This document shows positions 6,514 through 13,362 of a stretch of DNA of 15,053 bases, in pieces. A model generated the notes under the pieces. It did no database searches and had not been told where the DNA came from. It saw only the letters and a list, made by a program, of their open reading frames with translations. Location: contig JBJMSU010000221.1 of NCBI GenBank assembly GCA_045801465.1, positions 1 through 15,053 of the forward strand. Direction: 5' to 3'. This DNA comes from DATFWC01 sp045801465 (lineage in GTDB: Bacteria; Pseudomonadota; Alphaproteobacteria; Rhizobiales; Xanthobacteraceae). A program made the translations under genes and the position numbers. The stretch's first letter is position 1. The number at the start of each line of letters is the position of its first letter.

Positions 6514-7548
6514 TCAATTCGTCTTGCTTGCGTAGGCGGCGCGGACCTTCTCCAGCAAATCCGGCGTCAGCGCGCTGACTTCGGCGACGAGCTTCTGCAG
6601 CTCTTCGCCGGCGAGCGGATTGACCGTGAGGCTCGTACGCCGCGCTTCGTCGAGGAATTCCGGGTCTTTCATGGTGGCGTCGAAGGCGCGGCGCAGCGCC
6701 TCGACGCGGTCGGCCGGAGCGCCCGGCGTGGTGAAAAACGCAGTGCCGACTTCGGTTGCGTTCATCACAGCGCGCAGGATCGCGCGCTCCTCGTCGGTGC
6801 GGGCCAGTTCGACGACGGTGGGCACGTCGGGGAGCTCGGGGTGCCGATTGAGGCCGAACTGCACCAGAATGGTGATGCTCTTCGTCGGCAGCCATTCCGG
6901 ATGCGCGACCTTCACGGCGGTCCAGGAGGTGGAGTGCCCCTCGACCTCGCCGCGCTCGACCGCAAGCTGCGCCTCGTTGGAGCCGCGATAGCCCATGATC
7001 AGCTTGAACTTGGTCTTGAGCACGTTGTTCATCACGGTCGGATAGACCGAGACCGTCGAGCCGGCGCCGGTCGCCGACAGCGTCGATTCGATCCTCTGGG
7101 CGTCGGCGACGGTCTTCACCGGCGACGTCTTCCACATGAACACGATGTTGATGAGGGAATCGATCCGTCCGATCCAATTGAACTCGGCCGTCTTGAAGCG
7201 GACGCCCTGCGTCCCGAGCTTCTCGTCGAGCGGCGCCGTTGGCGCGCCGATCCCGATCACGCTCCCGTCCTTCGGCGCCACCTTATGGACGTAGCCCAAG
7301 GCCTGGAAACTGCCCGCGCCAGGCATGTTCTTGGGCACGATATTGGGATTTCCCGGCACGTGCCGGCCGAGATGGCGGGCGAGAAGCCGCGCGTAGGTGT
7401 CGTTGCTGCCGGCCGGCGGATAGCCGATGACGAGGTCGAGCGCCTTGCCGGCGTAGAACTGCTCCGGCGCCTGCGCCACCGCTTGGACACCGGCACCGGC
7501 CAGCATGAAAATGGCCGCAAGCAAGCTCGCGGCTCGCAAGACTCGCAT
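6514..7548 (-). CDS. tripartite tricarboxylate transporter (TctC/Bug) family substrate-binding protein
   Basis: This is a 344-residue periplasmic binding protein. Residues 1-25 are a signal peptide (an MRVLR n-region, a hydrophobic stretch, and cleavage after AVA). The mature protein begins 'QAPEQFYAGKALDLVIGYPP' and carries Bug/TctC family features: 'GGS/AGSNDTYAR'-like binding loop at 46-54, 'NIVPKNMPGAGS' (69-80), and a C-terminal 'TPGAPADRVEALRRAFDATM' segment. The family binds carboxylates and other small organic ions for TctAB-type secondary transporters, but many members are orphans, as here: no TctA or TctB gene is visible. The start at 7548 is chosen over 7638 because it places the signal peptide first and has an AGGGAAAG ribosome site just upstream. 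The gene is divergent from the UbiD-family gene across 123 bp, so the two may share a control region. Confidence 0.88.
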   Translation of the reverse strand: MRVLRAASLLAAIFMLAGAGVQAVAQAPEQFYAGKALDLVIGYPPAGSNDTYARLLARHLGRHVPGNPNIVPKNMPGAGSFQALGYVHKVAPKDGSVIGIGAPTAPLDEKLGTQGVRFKTAEFNWIGRIDSLINIVFMWKTSPVKTVADAQRIESTLSATGAGSTVSVYPTVMNNVLKTKFKLIMGYRGSNEAQLAVERGEVEGHSTSWTAVKVAHPEWLPTKSITILVQFGLNRHPELPDVPTVVELARTDEERAILRAVMNATEVGTAFFTTPGAPADRVEALRRAFDATMKDPEFLDEARRTSLTVNPLAGEELQKLVAEVSALTPDLLEKVRAAYASKTN

Positions 7549-7671
7549 GTTGCTTTCCCTGCCTGCAGTTCGGTCGTCCACCAGCGTAACGGCCAGCGCA
7601 GGGCTGACAAGGGCGGGACGGCGCGACAAGGTGCCCATGGCGTGGTAAGTGGGCCGCGGAGCTTAAACGCC

Positions 7672-9321
7672 ATGCTGGATCAGCCTGCACGAACCAGCGC
7701 TGTTGCACTGCCGGCCGGTCCCCCGCCCGACATGCAGACGCACCTCGCCGTGCTCGAGGCGGCCGGTCTCCTCGTGCGCATCGAGAAGCCGATCGACAAG
7801 GACACCGAACTGCACCCGCTGGTGCGCTGGCAGTTCCAGGGCGGCCTCGACGAGGCGGAGCGGCGCGCCTTCCTGTTCACCAACGTGGTCGATTCCGCGG
7901 GCAAACGCTACGACATGCCGGTCGCAGTGGGCGCGCTCGCCGCCTCCCCGCGCATCTATGCGCTCGGCATGGGGCGTCCGGTTGCCGAGATCGGCGATGC
8001 CTGGATGCAGGCGATCGCCCATCCGATTGCGCCGGTCGTCGTCTCGGCCCCGCCCTGCCAGGAGGTCGTCATCACCGGCGAAGCGCTGCGCGACGCCGGC
8101 CTCAAGCGCCTGCCGGTGCCGATCTCGACGCCCGGGTTCGACGCCGCACCGTACCTGACGGCGACGCTGTGCATCACGCGCGATCCCGAGACCGGCATCC
8201 AGAACATGGGCACCTATCGGGCGGCGCTCAAAGCCGCCGACCGCCTCGGCGTGCGCATGGCCTCGCGCATCGGCGGTGCCGGCGGCTATCTGCACTGGCA
8301 GAAATACCGGGCGCTGAAAGTCCCGATGCCGTGCGCCATCGTGGTCGGCTGCGCGCCGGTGGTGATGTTTACCGGCCCGCAGAAGCTCGCGATCGACGCC
8401 GACGAGATGGGGGTCGCCGGCGCGCTCGCCGGCTCCGCCATCCGCACCGCCAGGGCCGTCACGGTCGATCTCAACGTGCCGGCGGATGCCGAAATCGTCA
8501 TCGAAGGGCTGGTCGATCCCGAGCTGCTCGAGCCGGAAGGCCCGTTCGGCGAGAGCCACGGCCACGTGGCGCTCGAGGATTTCAACATGTCGATGCGGGT
8601 GACGGCGATCACCACGCGGCACGCGCCGGTGTTCGTCTCCATCGTCAGCCAGGTGACGCCGAGCGAGTCGAGCGTGATCAAGAAGGTGGCCTACGAGCCG
8701 ATGTTCTTCACGCACCTGCGCGATCATCTCTCGATCAAAGGCATCGTCGGCGTGAGCCTGCACGAGCCCTTAAGCAACGTGCGGCCGGTGATTTTCCTGA
8801 AGGTTGCACAGGGCACGCCGCGCAGCGAGGTGTGGCGCGCCCTGCACGGGGCGGCGACCTTGCGCGCGGACTGCGGTAAGATCTGCATCGCGATCAGCGA
8901 GGATATCGACCCGACGAACACCGATGCCGTCATGTGGTCGCTCGCCTACCGCTCAAACCCGGCCGAGGACGTGCACATCGCGCGGCATCGCTCGAGCGGC
9001 CACGGGCCGAAGTCGGGCCGCCGCTTAAGCGACGCCACCATGCTGGTCGACGCCACGCTCAAGCAGACGTTTCCGCCGCTCGCCCTGCCGGCGCGCGAGT
9101 TCATGGAACGGGCGCGCACGATCTGGCAGGAGCTCGGCCTTCCGGCCCTGAAGCCGCAGCCGCCGTGGCACGGCTACTCGCTCGGCGATTGGGACGACGC
9201 CTGGGACGAATACGCGCGCCGCGCCGTCGCCGGCCAGTGGGAGACGACCGGCGCGGAAACGTTCGCGCGCCGCCGCGGCGGGCTGACGCCGGAGACACCG
9301 GTGCGCGAGGTGGAGAAATAA
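7672..9321 (+). CDS. UbiD family (prenylated-FMN-type) decarboxylase
   Basis: This 549-residue protein resembles UbiD-family decarboxylases along its length. The catalytic network known from Fdc1 is visible with the right spacing: NMGTYR at 178-183 (Asn178 and Arg183, like N168 and R173) and EGPFGE at 289-294 (Glu289 and Glu294, like E277 and E282). His208 and Glu245 (in DEMGVAGAL) are in place as metal/prFMN ligands. Family members remove or add a carboxyl group on aromatic or alpha,beta-unsaturated acids using prenylated FMN and need UbiX to make it; no ubiX lies in this window. It is about 50 residues longer than many UbiD proteins, with a variable N-terminus and C-terminus. The start at 7672 has GGAG ten bases upstream; 7732 is a possible later start. 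Given its TctC and dehydrogenase neighbours, a catabolic role is more likely than ubiquinone synthesis. Confidence 0.9.
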   Translation: MLDQPARTSAVALPAGPPPDMQTHLAVLEAAGLLVRIEKPIDKDTELHPLVRWQFQGGLDEAERRAFLFTNVVDSAGKRYDMPVAVGALAASPRIYALGMGRPVAEIGDAWMQAIAHPIAPVVVSAPPCQEVVITGEALRDAGLKRLPVPISTPGFDAAPYLTATLCITRDPETGIQNMGTYRAALKAADRLGVRMASRIGGAGGYLHWQKYRALKVPMPCAIVVGCAPVVMFTGPQKLAIDADEMGVAGALAGSAIRTARAVTVDLNVPADAEIVIEGLVDPELLEPEGPFGESHGHVALEDFNMSMRVTAITTRHAPVFVSIVSQVTPSESSVIKKVAYEPMFFTHLRDHLSIKGIVGVSLHEPLSNVRPVIFLKVAQGTPRSEVWRALHGAATLRADCGKICIAISEDIDPTNTDAVMWSLAYRSNPAEDVHIARHRSSGHGPKSGRRLSDATMLVDATLKQTFPPLALPAREFMERARTIWQELGLPALKPQPPWHGYSLGDWDDAWDEYARRAVAGQWETTGAETFARRRGGLTPETPVREVEK

Positions 9322-9327
9322 TCCTCG

Positions 9328-9417
9328 GTCGTTCCCGCGCAGGCGGGAACCTATGAACACCCGCTTCGCAGATGATTTTCCGCGGTGGTCATGGGTCCCC
9401 GCCTGCGCGGGGACGAC
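9328..9417. repeat. REP-type doublet: two facing hairpins between convergent genes
   Basis: Hairpin one is GTTCCCGC/GCGGGAAC at 9331-9350 with loop GCAG. Hairpin two is GTCCCCGC/GCGGGGAC at 9395-9414 with loop CTGC. The two units are in inverted orientation, so 9328-9351 and 9394-9417 are reverse complements except at two positions. Those two positions form one base pair within each hairpin (T-A in one, C-G in the other), a compensatory change. The spacer of 42 bp is unique. This is the architecture of a REP/BIME-like doublet. It lies between the ends of the UbiD and dehydrogenase genes, where it could also act as a bidirectional terminator. Confidence 0.82.
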
Positions 9418-9430
9418 GCAGGAGTTACGC

Positions 9431-10273
9431 CTACTGGCGCTTCACGAACTCCGTCAGCGCGCCGATCTCGCGCTTGTCGCCGTCGAAATCCGCCGCCAGG
9501 CGCGCGTAGAGCTTGGCGTAGCCTTCGTACATCTGGCGCGCCGCCGCATCCTCGCCGACGAAATCGGCGATCTCCTCCATCTCGGCGACGAAACGGTAGG
9601 CCTTGGGAAACATCGCCGGCACTTGCCGGGTCAGCCAGCCCAACAGCGCCGGCTGGCTCTGGCTCAGCTCGTGATGCAGGGCCTCGGCGGTGCCGGCGCG
9701 CGCCGCCGCCAGCATCATGGCGGCGCCGAGCGCCGTGAACCCCTTGGTGATGCCGGCATAGGACATCTTCATCGCCGAGGCGGCGCCGGCCGGCCCCTGG
9801 ATGACGTGCACCTTGAGGCCGCAGTCCGCGAGCGCAGCGAAACGGTCGGCGGCGTCGCCCGAGGCGTAGAACATCGGGCCGTCGTAGTCGGGCCGCGGCG
9901 GCGCGCCGATAATACCGGCGTCGACGAACGGCGTGCCGGTGGCGGTGATCACGGAGGCGATGTCGACGACCGTCTGCGGGCTCACCGCGTTGCAGTCCAC
10001 GTAGACCGGCTTTTCGTTCCGGGCGCGCAGCAGCGGCGCAAAGCGCTCGCTCAAGCCGAGCGCATCGCCGGGCGGAACGATCGAGAGAAACAGATCGGCG
10101 GCGACCGCCTCCTCGTCGCTCACCGCCACCATGCCGGCCGCGCGTGCCCGCGCCTTGCTGCCCTCGCTGCGCCCTTCCAGCACGGTCGTCACGGTGACGC
10201 CGCGCTCGACCAAGCGCTTGCCGACCCCGCTCCCCATCATCCCGGGGGCAACGATTGCGACGACAGGGCTCAT
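9431..10273 (-). CDS. NAD(P)-dependent oxidoreductase, 6PGDH/beta-hydroxyacid dehydrogenase type with DUF1932 C-terminus
   Basis: This is a 280-residue cytoplasmic dehydrogenase. The N-terminal Rossmann domain starts 'VVAIVAPGMMGSGVGKRLVE' (4-23), a variant of the GxGxxG motif, followed by 'VLEGRSEGSKARA' after the second strand. 'FVDAGIIGAPPRP' (116-128) is the family's substrate-side segment. 'SAMKMSYAGITKGFTAL' (166-182) contains Lys169, which aligns with the catalytic Lys of beta-hydroxyacid dehydrogenases. The helical C-terminal part (165-275) resembles DUF1932. Relatives oxidise 3-hydroxy acids or reduce their keto acids; the substrate here is unknown. The ATG at 10273 has a strong AGGAGAG ribosome site. 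A TATAAG box on the minus strand at 10306-10311 is a possible -10, but no good -35 goes with it. It converges on the UbiD gene, and a shared pathway is only suggested by proximity. Confidence 0.85.
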   Translation of the reverse strand: MSPVVAIVAPGMMGSGVGKRLVERGVTVTTVLEGRSEGSKARARAAGMVAVSDEEAVAADLFLSIVPPGDALGLSERFAPLLRARNEKPVYVDCNAVSPQTVVDIASVITATGTPFVDAGIIGAPPRPDYDGPMFYASGDAADRFAALADCGLKVHVIQGPAGAASAMKMSYAGITKGFTALGAAMMLAAARAGTAEALHHELSQSQPALLGWLTRQVPAMFPKAYRFVAEMEEIADFVGEDAAARQMYEGYAKLYARLAADFDGDKREIGALTEFVKRQ

Positions 10274-10587
10274 GGCGCTCTCCTCGGGTGTTCATCGGGA
10301 AGCTACTTATAGCGTGCCGTGGGCAGGATCGCCTCTCCCGGCCGGTCCACTCACCGGCACGCCGCCGACGCACAAGTTAGCTGGTTGGAATCCTTCGTCC
10401 TTTCGGCTCTGCCCGGACGACAGGTCGGCGCCGAACGACGAGCAGCGGGATGGCCACATGGGTTGGCAGGCATAAGAAGATGCGGAGGGTTAATCGGCTG
10501 TTCACCTTTCCTCAATCTTGTCTTGAATAAGCCGTGGTGGCGCGCGATTCCCGCGCCACAAATCCGGCAGCACACGTGGGGATCTCG
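10274..10587. other. 314-bp divergent intergenic region
   Basis: This region separates the dehydrogenase (leftward) from the L,D-transpeptidase (rightward). No gene is convincing here. The leftward side has a TATAAG hexamer at 10306-10311 (minus strand) as a possible -10. The rightward side has a degenerate CtrA-type box at 10490-10504. It also has a weak promoter-like pair: TTCACC at 10501-10506, then a 17-base spacer and TGAATA. The ribosome-like GTGGGGA at 10576-10582 precedes the transpeptidase ATG. The middle (about 10330-10470) shows nothing I can name. Confidence 0.4.
10490..10504 (+). promoter_or_regulatory. degenerate CtrA-type box (TTAA-N7-TTCA)
   Basis: TTAA at 10490-10493 is followed, after exactly seven bases, by TTCACC at 10501-10506. 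This differs from the TTAA-N7-TTAACC consensus at one position in the second half. It lies 84 bp upstream of the L,D-transpeptidase start, at a sensible promoter distance. Cell-wall enzymes are common CtrA targets in this class, but one mismatch makes the call tentative. Confidence 0.3.
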
Positions 10588-11655
10588 ATGCTACGCCCGA
10601 CCACTGTCTTCGCCGCACTCCTCATCGGCTGCGCCCTTCCGGCTGGCCAGGCGCTAGCGCAGTACTATCCGCCGGACGTCTATCGCGACGCGCCGGCGAT
10701 CTATCCCAACGACGATCCGCGATATGCCGATCCGCCCGCCGACTATCGGCAGCCCGCCATGCGGCCACCCGGGTCGGCCATCGAGCGGGGCCCCTACGAC
10801 CCGCGGCCGTACCCGACCGACCGATACGGCCGCTCTAGCCCGCCGCCCTATGCCGACGCCAATCCTTACGGCGTGCCGCGGCCGCCCGCCGGGATCTATC
10901 CCGACGACCAGCCGGCGCCGCGGACCTACGCCTATCCGCCGGGCTATGACCGTCCCGACGACCCGGGCTATCCGCCGCAACGCAGCCCGCGGCCAGCCTA
11001 CGGCATGCAGCCGGGTTACGGCCCGGAGCCGGGTTACGGCCCGGAGCCCTACGGGCAGCAGCAAGGTTACGGCAGCGCCAATCCGGCGGCGCGAGCGCCT
11101 GCCCTCGGCCGCGATGACTCACGCTACGCGGCGCTCCCGCCCGATTACCGGCCGGAAGAAGGCAACGTGAAGGATCTGCCCGCGCATCTGAAACGCCAGC
11201 TCGTCGACTATCGCACCAAGGAGCCGGCCGGCACCGTCATCATCGATACCGCCCATACCCACCTCTACTTCGTCCTCGGCAACGGCAAAGCGATCCGCTA
11301 CGGGATCGGGGTCGGCCGCGAGGGCTTCACCTGGGCGGGCGAGGAACGCATCTCGCGCATGGCCGAATGGCCCGACTGGCATCCGCCGGGGGACATGATC
11401 GAACGCCAGCCCTACCTGCCGCGCTTCATGGCGGGAGGCCCGGGCAATCCGCTCGGCGCGCGCGCGCTCTATCTTGGCAAGACGCTGTATCGCGTGCACG
11501 GCACCAACCAGCCCTCGACCATCGGCCAGTTCGTCTCGTCCGGCTGCATCCGCCTGCTGAACGAGGACATCGAAGACCTCTACGGCCGCGTGAACGTGGG
11601 GACGCGCGTGGTGGTGCTGCCGGGCAGGCCGCCGGCAACGGCCGTCGCACGATAG
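10588..11655 (+). CDS. exported L,D-transpeptidase (YkuD domain) with Pro/Tyr-rich linker
   Basis: This is a 355-residue protein in three parts. An N-terminal export signal occupies residues 1-24. It contains both a signal peptidase I-like site (ALA-Q at 22-25) and a lipobox-like LIGC ending at Cys15, so a lipoprotein is not excluded. Residues 25-190 are a long low-complexity linker full of Pro, Tyr, Gly and Asp, with PGYGPE repeats near 142-154. A YkuD domain covers about 215-347, with the catalytic set 'HGTNQPSTIGQFVSSGCIRLLN': His304, Cys320 and Arg322. Such enzymes make 3-3 peptidoglycan cross-links or attach proteins to the wall in the periplasm. The start at 10588 is chosen because it begins the signal; the GTG at 10534 would bury it. 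The preceding GTGGGGA is a fair ribosome site. It stands alone between a divergent gene and the cysG operon. Confidence 0.9.
   Translation: MLRPTTVFAALLIGCALPAGQALAQYYPPDVYRDAPAIYPNDDPRYADPPADYRQPAMRPPGSAIERGPYDPRPYPTDRYGRSSPPPYADANPYGVPRPPAGIYPDDQPAPRTYAYPPGYDRPDDPGYPPQRSPRPAYGMQPGYGPEPGYGPEPYGQQQGYGSANPAARAPALGRDDSRYAALPPDYRPEEGNVKDLPAHLKRQLVDYRTKEPAGTVIIDTAHTHLYFVLGNGKAIRYGIGVGREGFTWAGEERISRMAEWPDWHPPGDMIERQPYLPRFMAGGPGNPLGARALYLGKTLYRVHGTNQPSTIGQFVSSGCIRLLNEDIEDLYGRVNVGTRVVVLPGRPPATAVAR
11011..11046 (+). repeat. perfect 18-bp tandem duplication inside the L,D-transpeptidase linker
   Basis: The 18 bases at 11011-11028 are repeated exactly at 11029-11046. Each unit encodes PGYGPE in frame, so copy-number change would lengthen or shorten the linker by six residues without a frameshift. 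A degenerate third unit follows (PYGQQQGYG). Confidence 0.85.
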
Positions 11656-11870
11656 CGGCCTCACCTGTCGGCCGAATAAGGCTTCCGGACTTGCAGGCGG
11701 GGGGCCGCGCTCCGCTCGATTCCCTCCATGGCCGCCGTCAGTGCAGTTGCGGTCAACGATCCCAAAAACCTGGTACGAAACTTGCGATCGTCAGATCGTG
11801 AGCAGGAAAGCATGTGACTACCGCGCCATGTCGCCGCGAGGCACGAACCCATGCGTTTTTGCCAATCAAC

Positions 11871-11883
11871 AGAATAATATTCT
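11871..11883. promoter_or_regulatory. AT-rich palindrome, candidate operator of the cysG operon
   Basis: AGAATAATATTCT is a perfect odd palindrome: six-base arms AGAATA and TATTCT around a central A. It is flanked by CAATCAAC on the left (11863-11870) and GTTGGTCGATTG on the right, which extends the partial dyad. It lies directly upstream of the putative -35, where an activator or repressor would bind. Sulfur-assimilation operons are normally regulated; which regulator acts here I cannot tell. Confidence 0.5.
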
Positions 11884-11885
11884 TT

Positions 11886-11914
11886 TTGTTGGTCGATTGA
11901 AACTCCGCTATAGA
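11886..11914 (+). promoter_or_regulatory. candidate sigma-70-type promoter of cysG
   Basis: TTGTTG (11886-11891) and TATAGA (11909-11914) are separated by 17 bases. The -10 matches four of six consensus positions and the -35 three. A transcript would start near 11921, giving a short leader of about 30 bases before the ATG at 11950. The pair sits in the only AT-rich stretch of this intergenic region. Confidence 0.45.
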
Positions 11915-11949
11915 AAAACTATCTTCGCGGCGGCAGGATAGAGAATCCA

Positions 11950-13362
11950 ATGCGATTTCTCCCCGTCTTTCTCGACCTCGCGTCCGGAACCCTGGTGCTG
12001 GTCGGCTCGGGCGAGCCGGCGCTCAATAAGCTGCGCCTGCTCGATGCCGCCGGGGCGCGGGTGCACTGGTTTCCGCTCGACAACCTCCTGCGCGCCCAGG
12101 CGATTGCGGCCGGCCGCGGCGAGCGCATCGTCATCGACGGCAATGATCCGCGCAGCGCCGATCTCTCCGACGTCCTTGCCATCGTCTCCGCGGCCGGGCG
12201 GCCGCTCGACGATGAGATAGCCGCCGCTGCCCGGGCGGCACGCATCCCGATCAACGTGGTCGATCGTCCCGAGCTCTCCACCTTCATCGTTCCGGCCATC
12301 ATCGACCGCGGCGACGTGGTCGTCGCGGTCGGGACCGGCGGGGCGGCACCGGTGCTGGCGCGACGATTGCGCGAGCGCATCGAGACGATCCTGCCGGAGC
12401 GGATCGGCCAGCTCGCCGCCCTGATGGGGAAATACCGCACGCGGCTCGGCGCGGCGATCAACGACATGGCGGGGCGTCGCCGGTTCTGGGAACAGGTGGT
12501 GGACGGGCCGATCGCGGGCGCGGTTCTCTCCGGCCGCCCCGAGGCCGAGGCGCAACTGATCGACGCGATCGACGCCAGCCGACAGGAAGACGCGGCCGCT
12601 GGTTCTGTCTCGCTCGTCGGCGCCGGCCCCGGCGATCCGGACCTCCTCACGTTGCGCGCGCTTCACGCGCTGCAGGATGCCGACGTCATCTTCTACGATG
12701 ACTTGGTCACGGCGGGCATCCTCGACCGGGCGCGCCGCGAGGCCGAGCGGGTGTTCGTCGGCAAGCGCCGCGGGCAACGCGGCATCGCGCAGGAGGAGCT
12801 CAACCGGCGTCTGGTCGCGGCTGCGCGCGCCGGCAAGCGTGTGGTGCGGCTCAAGGGCGGCGATCCGTTCGTGTTCGGCCGCGGCGGCGAAGAGCTTGAG
12901 CATCTGCGTGCAGCCGGCATTCCGATAGTGGTCGTGCCCGGCATCACGGCGGCGCTCGGATGCGCCGCCGAGGCAGGCCTTCCGCTCACCTTCCGCAACG
13001 AGGCCTCGCGGCTCGTCATCATCACGGCGCATCGTGCCGATGACGCCGCTTCCATCGATTGGTCGACCCTCGTCGATCCGCAGAGCACGCTGGTCGTCTA
13101 TATGGGGCTCGGCTCCGCGACCGCCGTGCGCGACGGCCTGATCGCGGCCGGGCGCGCGCCCGCGACGCCGGCTGCGGTTCTCGCCCGTGGCAGCCGGCCC
13201 GATTCGCACGCCGCGGTTGGGCGTCTCGATCAGTTGCCGGCGCTCGCCGCAACGGCCGGAGACGGCCCGGCGCTCCTCGTCGTCGGCGAAGCGGTGGCGC
13301 GCTCGACACCATGGCGCGCCGCGGAGCTCGAAGCTCTCGCCGGAAAATGGGAGGCCGCATGA
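11950..13362 (+). CDS. cysG: siroheme synthase CysG (precorrin-2 dehydrogenase/ferrochelatase + uroporphyrinogen-III C-methyltransferase)
   Basis: This 470-residue protein has the complete two-module layout of CysG. Residues 1-210 are the NAD-dependent dehydrogenase/ferrochelatase part: 'LVLVGSGEPALNKLRLLDAA' (15-34), 'NVVDRPELSTFIVPAIIDRG' (102-121, with Asp105), and 'VAVGTGGAAPVLARRLRE' (125-142). Residues 218-460 are the SAM-dependent methyltransferase: VGAGPGDPDLLTLRAL (223-238), 'YDDLV' (249-253), 'VRLKGGDPFVFGRGGEE' (299-315), 'VVPGITAA' (328-335) and 'VVYMGLGS' (382-389). Together they turn uroporphyrinogen III into siroheme in the cytoplasm. Where enterobacterial CysG has SSGG in the dehydrogenase half, this protein has GTGG. 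The ATG at 11950 has only a weak GAGA/AGGA site. It overlaps the DUF2849 gene by four bases (ATGA), and the reductase that uses siroheme follows, so the operon logic is clear. Confidence 0.95.
   Translation: MRFLPVFLDLASGTLVLVGSGEPALNKLRLLDAAGARVHWFPLDNLLRAQAIAAGRGERIVIDGNDPRSADLSDVLAIVSAAGRPLDDEIAAAARAARIPINVVDRPELSTFIVPAIIDRGDVVVAVGTGGAAPVLARRLRERIETILPERIGQLAALMGKYRTRLGAAINDMAGRRRFWEQVVDGPIAGAVLSGRPEAEAQLIDAIDASRQEDAAAGSVSLVGAGPGDPDLLTLRALHALQDADVIFYDDLVTAGILDRARREAERVFVGKRRGQRGIAQEELNRRLVAAARAGKRVVRLKGGDPFVFGRGGEELEHLRAAGIPIVVVPGITAALGCAAEAGLPLTFRNEASRLVIITAHRADDAASIDWSTLVDPQSTLVVYMGLGSATAVRDGLIAAGRAPATPAAVLARGSRPDSHAAVGRLDQLPALAATAGDGPALLVVGEAVARSTPWRAAELEALAGKWEAA

Larger units (their letters stand above)
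11656..11949. other. 294-bp region upstream of cysG
   Basis: No gene is convincing here. The first two-thirds (11656-11850) is GC-rich, with only a small CGATC/GATCG hairpin at 11785-11798. The last 100 bases turn markedly AT-rich and hold the palindrome at 11871-11883 and the promoter-like pair at 11886-11914. I see no clear terminator for the L,D-transpeptidase gene. Confidence 0.5.

Noticed and set aside
6841..7671. Long upstream extension of the UbiD gene in the same frame
   Set aside because: It runs antisense through the TctC-family gene; the UbiD family similarity begins only after 7672.
7663..8763. 366-codon minus-strand frame opposite the UbiD gene
   Set aside because: Mirror frame of a strongly conserved gene; His/Arg/Asp-rich without motifs.
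11785..11798. CGATC/GATCG hairpin as a regulatory site
   Set aside because: Only five base pairs; this is expected by chance in a region of this size.
11661..11941. Small genes in the region before cysG (for example 11741-11941 plus or 11661-11852 minus)
   Set aside because: No ribosome sites, no family resemblance, and they overlap the likely cysG control region.
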